64,000 nt of DNA, from NCBI GenBank assembly GCA_963682055.1, contig OY821742.1, positions 21,670,560-21,734,559 of the forward strand. Reading direction: 5' to 3'. Source of the stretch: Primula veris. Lineage: Eukaryota; Streptophyta; Magnoliopsida; Ericales; Primulaceae. Made by a program: the position numbers and the translations under genes. The number at the start of each line of letters is the position of its first letter. Positions within the stretch are counted from its first letter, which is position 1. Positions 56,247 to 64,000 of the stretch are shown here, piece after piece. The notes below the pieces were generated by a model. The model did no database searches, was not told the DNA's origin, and was given only the letters and a program-made list of their open reading frames with translations.

Positions 56247-57397
56247 TGTTGGTCCGTAAGTGTTTAAACCTTAGAGGGGGGGTGAATAAGGTTTACGTAC
56301 GATTTTCGCGGAATAAAAACTTTGAGCTATTAACTAAGCTAATTAGTAGATTTTATACCTAAACAATTTGGTTAACTATTTAACGCTAATTTAAGCTATG
56401 AAAGCAATCAAAATAAGCAATAAATAAGTGCGGAAAGTAAAAGTTAAGGGAAAAGAAATAACACAAGATTTATAGAGGTTCGGCAAAACGCGCCTACTCC
56501 TCTCCTCGGTGTTCACACTACCGAGTATTTCACTAGAATCTTCTTCCCAAGATTACACCCTAACGAACTAATCGAGCGATTAAGCTCCCCCTCACTTTAT
56601 GAGTATCCCGAATGAAAAGACATAGAGCTTTTAAGCTACACTTGCTTACAAAGCCTCTACCCGATCACTCGCTCACAAATGAGTTTATAATTCACTCTAC
56701 AATTTGAATCGAAGGAGTATCGCTCACTAACAAATAATATTTTGGTGTTTATAAGATTACAATAATATTACACTCAAGAATTTATATGAATACAAGTGAG
56801 AAAAATGAAGTATAAGCTTTGAGTATGATCTTGAATTGATAGCTTAATGAGTGTATGAATTAAAGTTTTTTTCATTTAGGAATTTGGGGGTATTTGAAGG
56901 CTAATAGGTCTTTGTTACCGTTTTATGAAGTGTTATGCCTTTATCCAATGGTTTTAAGCAGTTTCCCAATTTTCCAGAATAAGTCAAAAAGCTAATTTTT
57001 GAATTCTGCAGAAAACGATCGGTCGTTTTCTGAAAAACGATCCGTCGTTTTTATCATGAACTCACTGGAACAAATTTAACCAAAAACGATCGGTCGTTTT
57101 GGCCATTTTGATCGGTCGTTTTTTGAACGACCTCACTGGAACATTTTGAACCAAAACAATCGGTCGTTTTTCCTTGCAATTTCTCTCGGTTTTCTCGTTA
57201 TACTTCGAATGCTCGTAACTTCTTCGTTTTAAGTCCGATTATGGTTCCGCTTGAACCGTTGGCTTCGTATTTAGGTATTCTATCATTTCGAACCTTTAAC
57301 AAGCTAGATAAATGATTATTATGCAAAACGAGCTTTTATAATGTTTTACAAATTTTGTTATCATTAAAACAATCGATTAGAAGAACATCGTTCAACA
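56247..57397 (-). repeat. 5' LTR of SIRE-like copia element
   Basis: 1151 bp, same ends as the 3' LTR. It holds a hairpin array of about five units (57,014-57,165) and keeps a stretch with TTTTCTCGTTATACTTCGAA that the 3' LTR lacks. Confidence 0.95.
57014..57165 (-). repeat. Hairpin-repeat array in 5' LTR, about five units
   Basis: Copies near 57,014, 57,035, 57,083, 57,104 and 57,151, two of them with point changes (GATCCGTCG, CAATCGGTCG), grouped by a CTCACTGGAAC spacer. Confidence 0.9.
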
Positions 57398-59373
57398 CTT
57401 CAAAACACAAAACTTTCCTTATTAGTAGTCAAATAAAAAATATCCTAATTTTTCTTTTAGAGTCATAATAATTCAAGTCAACAACTTTGCTTTTAAGTAT
57501 ACTAACTAGTGGCACAAATGCTATTTATTATCATGAGAAAACTATTTCAAATAAAATATTAAATGAACAACAAAAATTATTATGGATTATTAATAAATAT
57601 GGTCACTAATCCAATATTTAAAATTTTAATCCACTACCAGCCTAATAACCGTAAATAGTATGCCTCGATGGGAGGACGTCTATTATTTAACATTCGATAT
57701 ACTAGTTTAGCCATTTAATTTTACTATCTAGACAAAAGTCAAAGTACAAATTAATATTTTAGCTTAATTTCGGTCCTATAAATATTAACATAGTTTCAGA
57801 TAGAAAGGGATAATAATATTTATAACTAAATGAATAAGATCGCCTATTATAAACTATTTGTTCCCGTATGTAATTACTCAGATAGAGAGATGATTAGATA
57901 CTAACAAAACATTATACTTTATACTTGATTCTTCCGTAATTATGTTATCCGATGCGGAGGAATGCACTATATAGCCAACGCGTAAAATAATTACTTTATC
58001 TATAAAGTAGCGATGGAGACCGTGACATTTATACAAAATAAATTCACTCCCACTTAGTTATTTATAACTTGTAGGGATAAAAATTATACTTAGCGATCCG
58101 TAATTAATATCATCTGATGGAGAGAAAGACATTATAGCCAATGCATGAAATTAAATACATCACTTATAATTTGCTTTATGTCAATTCAATTAACCATGAA
58201 TTAAATCTAATTGTTATGAATTAATTATCAAACCAACTAATTGAGTCTAAACAATATTAATTAGTCAAATTAATAAAATTCAAACTATTAAAAATCAATA
58301 AAACAATTATTAATTCAGTCTAAATATTTTCTAATTAATTAAACCATAACTATTAATTAAATAACAATAATTAATGAAATCTAAATAGTTATTAATTAAT
58401 TATATTCATATTTTCTGATTATATATAAACTAGTAACTAAATCTGTCCAAATCCATAACTTATGGGTCAAATAGTAATTTTTTTCTGAAACTGTTTTCAA
58501 TCAATATTGTTTCTTTCAGAAACAATGGGTCTAACAGAAAGTTTGGAAACTATAAGGACAACTCTAATGAACATTTAAATTTAAGAATATCAAGAGTAGT
58601 CCCTTTTTTCTTTAAATTTACAATCACCAGTCTCTAATCCAAATATACACCAGCTAGGGTTTTCTCAAACCCGTCGCCACCGCTAAACACATCTGCCACT
58701 GCCACCCTGACCTGACATGAGTCAGTTCTGTCGAGGCCATAACCGGAGATCATATCGATGAGCTATCCACCGCTGAGTAACTAGTGTTGTCTGGTTGTCG
58801 CCCAGCTCCGGTCTAACTCCGTTTAGCTCACACCAATTTTACAAACCCAATTATCCATTATACTCAATCAAAACATTGATCAATGCAGTGTATAATATTC
58901 ATATATATAAAATATTATACATCTGTAACATGGTTCCAAATTTTTATTTTTTTTAATCAACAAGTTTACAATTCTTGTATAATAAAAATATGTCTATTTT
59001 AATAGGTACGATATATATATATATATATTCCACACATCTGAACATACAAAATAATTGACGATGCCCACATATGTAAATATATGAATATGTTCATGTATAC
59101 ATACTTTCTAAATAAATAGGATATGCAATATATAAATAAACTCCTAATAATCAATACACTAGTTCAAATACACAATATTGATTCATATATATGCTGATAT
59201 AGGAAACAATTGACCTCCAGTAACATTTACTAACGAAACATAATATATATAGTTTACTATGGCATATATATACACATGCAGTAATATAAAGACGATGAAA
59301 ATTTAATCACACAAGATTGAATATCTATTCAATCATTATATATTAACATAAATTCAAACTACAGTATAATCAT
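57398..59373 (-). mobile_element. Copia element B, right part: leader and decayed Gag
   Basis: Interior of element B between its PBS (59,374-59,386) and the SIRE-like insertion. Very AT-rich, no readable Gag. Two related phrases (GGAGGAATGCACTATATAGCC near 57,955 and GGAGAGAAAGACATTATAGCC near 58,118) suggest an internal duplication. 58,640-58,830 is unusually GC-rich for this area but has no clear frame. Confidence 0.55.
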
Positions 59374-59386
59374 GGCTCTGTTACCA
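59374..59386 (-). promoter_or_regulatory. Primer binding site of copia element B
   Basis: Minus-strand TGGTAACAGAGCC, the tRNA-Met type PBS with one change, two bases after the LTR end CCAACA. Confidence 0.85.
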
Positions 59387-59388
59387 AT

Positions 59389-60307
59389 TGTTGGAAACAC
59401 ATTTGATTTTACAGCAGAAAATTGGCCTTAGATCCAGATTATAATGTATATGAATTTAATAAAAATGATACAGAAATATCTCGCGGTCATTGCTCGATCA
59501 CATCTGATTGCTACCGTATTTCTATAATATTTTTTCTCCTTAGAGAGAGAAACTCTCAAACTATAGAAACCCTAGATAGAAAACTATTTATTAGACTGTA
59601 TTATTGTTTCCACAGCATATTAGTATATTTATAGGCACATGAAGGACACAATGAACAAGAAAAATAAGAGTTCTGCTTAACATAGATCTCTAACCCTAAT
59701 TAGATTATATTTTAATTAATAAATATTATCTAGTCTTAATTAAAATACTAATATAATACTATCTAATTAATACTTTTATAATCAAAGGATAATCTATCAG
59801 TAAATTATATTCATTTCCATTAGATAATATAATTGCACACTTAATTTTGTTAAAATAATATTTGAGAGCACATTATTAAATAATAAAATATCTACCGAGT
59901 AAATAAATTACTAATAATTATTTTACTCGACCTTACCACTTAACTTATTTGTTGTGTCGGATATAAAAATACACTTGCAAGATTTGATACAAAACAAAAC
60001 TTATAAGATTCTCGTGGTGATATCATCAATCCTTATTAAAGGATATGAATTCCGTCGATTATAGACTCACGCCATATAAATAAGTTACTGCCCAACATAC
60101 GGGTTGCTTGACCACAACAAATCTCACCCATTGCAAATCAACGCAGTATACATTATAAATATGTGTATCGAAAATAACCTATGGATTAAGAGTATAAGTA
60201 ATCATAATAATTCCTTAGATATAATTATTTTATTCCGGTCGGTATCATAAAATAATATCATTTTGTCCCGTTTAATATACTCATTATATACAAATTTGGG
60301 GGCAACA
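59389..60307 (-). repeat. 5' LTR of copia element B
   Basis: On the minus strand it begins TGTTGCCCCCAAATTTG and ends GTGTTTCCAACA next to the PBS, 919 bp. Its outer edge at 60,307 directly meets plastid sequence 16 bp upstream of rps8. The partner LTR is not in the window. Confidence 0.8.
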
Positions 60308-60323
60308 AGGATTTTAGTCCATC

Positions 60324-60728
60324 ATGATTAGGGACACTATTGCTGACATATTAACCTCTATACGCAATGCGGATATGGATAGAAAAAGAGTAGTTCGAAT
60401 AGCATCTACTAATATCACCGAAAACATTGTAAAAATACTTTTACGAGAAGGTTTTATCGAAAATGTGAGGAAACATCGAGAAAGCGACAAATCATTTTTG
60501 GTTTTAACCCTGTGCCATACAAGAAATAGAAAAGGGCCCTATAGAAATCTTTTAAATTTAAAACGGATCAGTCGACCTGGTCTACGAATCTATTCTAACT
60601 ATCAAAGAATTCCTAGAATTTTAGGCGGAATGGGCGTTGTAATTCTTTCTACTTCTCAAGGTATAATGACAGATCGAGAGGCTCGACTAAAAGGAATAGG
60701 CGGAGAAATTTTGTGTTATATATGGTAA
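60324..60728 (+). CDS. rps8: Plastid ribosomal protein uS8, nuclear copy
   Basis: 134 codons, the usual plastid length, uninterrupted ([20 protein letters not shown] to [11 protein letters not shown]). In the plastid it is a small-subunit protein binding 16S rRNA. The second residue is Ile where plastid copies usually have Gly. Only 16 bp of plastid sequence precede it; then comes the LTR of copia element B, so any plastid upstream region is lost. In the nucleus it has no transit peptide and is presumably not functional, although the frame is still open. Confidence 0.93.
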   Translation: MIRDTIADILTSIRNADMDRKRVVRIASTNITENIVKILLREGFIENVRKHRESDKSFLVLTLCHTRNRKGPYRNLLNLKRISRPGLRIYSNYQRIPRILGGMGVVILSTSQGIMTDREARLKGIGGEILCYIW

Positions 60729-60745
60729 TCCTTCTTATATCTTCC

Positions 60746-60792
60746 AGAGGGCGTATCATTTATCGACGACCCAACAAATATTCGAAAGATTC
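60746..60792 (+). pseudogene. infA: Last codons of infA (plastid translation initiation factor 1)
   Basis: Between rps8 and rpl36, the place of infA, only the C-terminal wording survives: RGRIIYRRPNKYSKDS, against the usual GRIIYRLRNKDSKD. The first about 60 codons are missing and no start or RBS is seen. infA has been lost from many plastomes, so the decay may predate the transfer. Confidence 0.75.
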
Positions 60793-60911
60793 GGTGGTTT
60801 TTTCAACTTTAACATGAGTTTCCGTGGGAATACGATCCGAAATTCAAAATTTCATGAAACTCGTTTTCTTCCAAGAAATCGATTTAAAATTAAGTTTAAG
60901 GAATTTAAAAT

Positions 60912-61025
60912 ATGAAAATAAGAGCTTTTGTTCGTAAAATTTGTGAAAAATGTCGACTAATTCGTAGTCGGGGGCGAATTATAGTAATTTGTTCCAACCC
61001 GAGACATAAACAAAGACAAGGATAG
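60912..61025 (+). CDS. rpl36: Plastid ribosomal protein bL36, nuclear copy
   Basis: 37 codons, complete: [20 protein letters not shown] to a KQRQG end, with the C-X2-C zinc-ribbon cysteines. Full family length. It is a large-subunit protein in the plastid. It sits about 100 bp before rps11, as in plastomes. Confidence 0.92.
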   Translation: MKIRAFVRKICEKCRLIRSRGRIIVICSNPRHKQRQG

Positions 61026-61128
61026 TGTAAAAAACTCTCTAAAAGACCCGATGTACAAATAAAAAGGATCTGTGTTTTGATAAGAAATGGATATATCCAT
61101 ATGACTCATATTTATGAGATTATAAAAT

Positions 61129-61545
61129 ATGGCAAAAACTATACCAAAAGTGGGTTCGCGTAGGAATGGACGTATTGGTTCACGTAAGAATACACGTAGA
61201 ATACCAAAGGGAGTTATTCATGTTCAAGCAAGTTTCAATAATACCATTGTGACTGTTACAGATGTAAGAGGCCGGGTGGTTTCTTGGTCTTCGGCTGGTA
61301 CTTGTGGATTTAGAGGTACAAGAAGAGGGACACCTTTTGCTACCCAAACGGCAGCCGAAAATGCTATTCGTACAGTAGTCGATCAAGGTATGCAACGAGC
61401 AGAAGTCATGATAAAAGGTCCCGGTCTCGGAAGAGATGCAGCATTACGGGCTATTCATCGAAGTGGTATACTATTAACTTTCCTACGTGATGTAACTCCT
61501 TTGCCACATAATGGCTGTAGACCTCCTAAAAAAAGACGTGTGTAA
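61129..61545 (+). CDS. rps11: Plastid ribosomal protein uS11, nuclear copy
   Basis: 138 codons, full length and open ([20 protein letters not shown]; core [20 protein letters not shown]; end [13 protein letters not shown]). A small-subunit protein at the platform. Followed by rpoA after 61 bp, as in the plastid operon. Confidence 0.95.
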   Translation: MAKTIPKVGSRRNGRIGSRKNTRRIPKGVIHVQASFNNTIVTVTDVRGRVVSWSSAGTCGFRGTRRGTPFATQTAAENAIRTVVDQGMQRAEVMIKGPGLGRDAALRAIHRSGILLTFLRDVTPLPHNGCRPPKKRRV

Positions 61546-61606
61546 AAAAAATATTAAAGAAATTTCAAGAGAAATAAACGATTCGATCAAATAATATTAT
61601 ATTACT

Positions 61607-62609
61607 ATGGTTCGAGAGAAAGTAACAGTATCTACTCGGACACTACAGTGGAAGTGTGTTGAATCAAGAACAGACAGCAAGCATCTTGATTATGGACGCT
61701 TTCTTTTGTCTCCACTTATGAAAGGTCAAGCCGACACCATAGGCATTGCGATGCGAAGAGCTTTACTTGGAGAAATAGAAGGGACATGTATTACACGCGC
61801 AAAATTTGAAAAAATACCACACGAATATTCTACCATAGTCGGTATTCAAGAATCCGTACATGAAATTTTAATGAATTTGAAAGAAATAGTATTGAGAAGT
61901 CATTTATATGGAACTTGTGATGCATCTATTTGTGTTAAAGGACCTGGGTATGTAACAGCTCAAGATATCATCTCACCACCTTATGTGGAAATCGTTGATA
62001 ATACACAACATATAGCTAACTTGACAGAACCTATTGATTTTTATATTGAATTACAAATTGAGAGGAATCGCGGATATCGTATACAAAGTGAGACTAATTT
62101 GCAAGACGGAAGTTATCCTATCGATGCTCTATTCATGCCTGTTCGAAATGCAAATCATAGTATTCATTCTTATGGGAATGGAAATGAAAAACAAGAGATA
62201 CTTTTTATCGAAATATGGACAAATGGAAGTTTAACTCCTAAAGAAGCGCTTCATGAAGCGTCCCGGAATTTGATTGATTTATTTATTCCCTTTTTCCATA
62301 CAGAAGAAGAAAACTTAAATTTAGATGACAATAAACACAAGCTTACTTTAACTCTTTTTACTTTTAATAATAAATTGGTTAAACTAAAAAAAAATAGCAT
62401 TGAAATATTTTTTTATTGACCAATTAAAATTGCCTCCCAGAATCTATAATTGCCTCAAAAAATCCAATATATATACATTATTAGATCTTTTGAATAATAC
62501 TCAAGAAGATCTTATGAAAATTGAACATTTTCGTATAGAAGATGTAAAACAGATATTGAGCATTCTAGAAAAGCAGTTTGGAATGGATTTACTGAAAAAT
62601 GAGTTTTAA
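61607..62609 (+). pseudogene. rpoA: Plastid RNA polymerase alpha subunit, frameshifted
   Basis: 61,607-62,419 encodes the N-terminal assembly domain ([40 protein letters not shown]). The C-terminal domain continues in another frame ([20 protein letters not shown] to [10 protein letters not shown], end 62,609). The shift lies in a run of nine A near 62,385-62,394, where relatives have a few more bases. In the plastid this subunit assembles the bacterial-type RNA polymerase. The frameshift removes the C-terminal domain; it may be real nuclear decay or a homopolymer sequencing error. Confidence 0.93.
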
Positions 62610-62810
62610 TTCCATTGGATTTTTTTTCATCTTTTTGTTTACAAAACAAGATGAAAACGGGTTTTTAGATCTTTAGCACGATCTATATATAAATTTGTAC
62701 TCGATCTATAATTGAATTGATTTAAATGTATCTAGGGATAAGTCACTTTGAAGCGATTATTCCCTAGATACACATGTCGTACTATTTTATTTCACAATTA
62801 ATGAATCAAT

Positions 62811-63360
<550 letters not shown>

Positions 63361-63778
63361 AGCAAGAACTTTAAAGAAGTAAATGGATCCATATAAAATA
63401 CATATATATGTTATAAAATCTTATAGGGTATTTACACATATACGCGTCTGCCCGCATATATGCACATAATAATATATAAATGTTTCGATATAAGAAACAT
63501 TTTACCATATTCTATTTTTAGGAATTACTACTATTTATTTTATTGTAAAAAATTTAGTTCTTAATAAATAAATACTCAATACCCAAGTAGGCTTACAAAG
63601 TTGATCATATCATGATCAAGTGCTTTCTGGGTCGTCTTAGACCTTGCAACTGATGCTTATACCCCCTTGAGATATACTTTTTCCCTACACAACATACAAA
63701 GAGTTTCCTTGTTACTAATATAGTCTAGCTTTTGTTTTTCTTTAGATCCTGTGTCTCACTCCGATAGTGTCATAGATT

Positions 63779-63812
63779 ATGTCAATGCATAGGAAATGAA
63801 TGCATTGACATA
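63779..63812. repeat. Short inverted repeat in petD intron
   Basis: TATGTCAATGCAT and ATGCATTGACATA, 13-bp arms separated by nine bases. Confidence 0.85.
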
Positions 63813-63824
63813 CTATTCAATCTT

Positions 63825-63878
63825 AAATTAAGTGAAATAGATAAACCATAATTATGGTTTATCTATTTCACTTAATTT
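63825..63878. repeat. 54-bp perfect palindrome in petD intron
   Basis: 25-bp arms (starting AAATTAAGTGAAATAG) on both sides of AATT with no mismatch, only 13 bp from the shorter inverted repeat. Confidence 0.95.
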
Positions 63879-64000
63879 ACTGGATCTTACGGAGCCTGTT
63901 CATGCACGACATGATTCAGATCTGATCATAGAAAAAATTATCTTCAACTGAACCAGCCTATCCTCTGTATGGGGCTTACACGGTGGTTGGAACAAAGACA

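Larger units (their letters stand above)
47798..57402 (-). mobile_element. SIRE/Maximus-like copia element, full length, with extra 3' gene
   Basis: LTRs at 47,803-48,866 and 56,247-57,397 face the same way. The flanking 5-mers are CCTCA (47,798-47,802) and CTTCA (57,398-57,402), a target duplication with one change. PBS, Gag, protease, integrase, RT, RNase H, an extra gene and a polypurine tract follow in order on the minus strand. Length 9.6 kb fits the SIRE/Maximus group, and so does the long Gag with acidic and coiled-coil regions. Each polyprotein segment has stops or frameshifts, so it is not autonomous. Confidence 0.93.

Noticed and set aside
60324..62609. Interpreting the plastid genes as a functional plastid genome segment
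   Set aside because: They are joined to nuclear retrotransposons and two of the genes are frameshifted; nuclear plastid DNA is the simpler reading.

Overview
The window looks like nuclear DNA of a flowering plant, probably a eudicot. It is AT-rich and gene-poor, and is built almost entirely of nested and decayed transposable elements: Ty3/gypsy, Ty1/copia, hAT, CACTA and foldback. It ends in a block of plastid-derived DNA. I see no tRNA or rRNA gene. The only trace of an ordinary host nuclear gene is the last exon of a broken F-box/FBD-type gene at 34.4-34.7 kb. The species cannot be named from the sequence.

Layout. 1-12,624: a large Tat-type Ty3/gypsy element, 5' end outside the window. Gag-protease-RT lies on + (2-2093) and is interrupted by the front of a second gypsy element (5' LTR, PBS, gag, protease; about 2093-4610). 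Then comes a long stretch of minus-strand coding sequence: a spliced coiled-coil gene (about 4640-7117) and five small coiled-coil genes (7882-11,809), each with its own TATA-like box. The 3' LTR is 12,053-12,624. 12,625-16,671: AT-rich repeats and a CACTA remnant carrying a solo LTR (14,528-15,039, TSD CTATT). 16,680-25,850: broken gypsy polyproteins with three aspartic-protease-like domains, an Athila-like LTR with PBS, a solo copia LTR (20,706-21,991, TSD ATCAT) and a copia RNase H plus 3' LTR. 25,928-26,258: foldback element. 26,665-33,366: a complete but coding-dead copia element (TSD AAAAT). 34,748-40,700: a hAT element with an uninterrupted transposase and a perfect 8-bp TSD. 41,120-42,386: a solo LTR (TSD CTAGT). 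42,539-46,610: CACTA-like and copia fragments. 46,610-47,802 plus 57,398-60,307: a minus-strand copia element split by a 9.6-kb SIRE/Maximus-like copia element (47,803-57,397). 60,308-64,000: plastid DNA in plastome order rps8, infA remnant, rpl36, rps11, rpoA, petD.

How it fits together. Nesting gives relative ages: plastid DNA received copia element B, which later received the SIRE-like element; the Tat element received another gypsy element before a large deletion fused the two. The signals I find most unusual are the array of antisense TATA-led coiled-coil genes inside the Tat element, and a hairpin-forming repeat (AAAACGATCGGTCGTTTT) that is arrayed in SIRE-like LTRs and recurs upstream of that element's extra gene. 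The hAT element is the only one whose enzyme gene looks intact.
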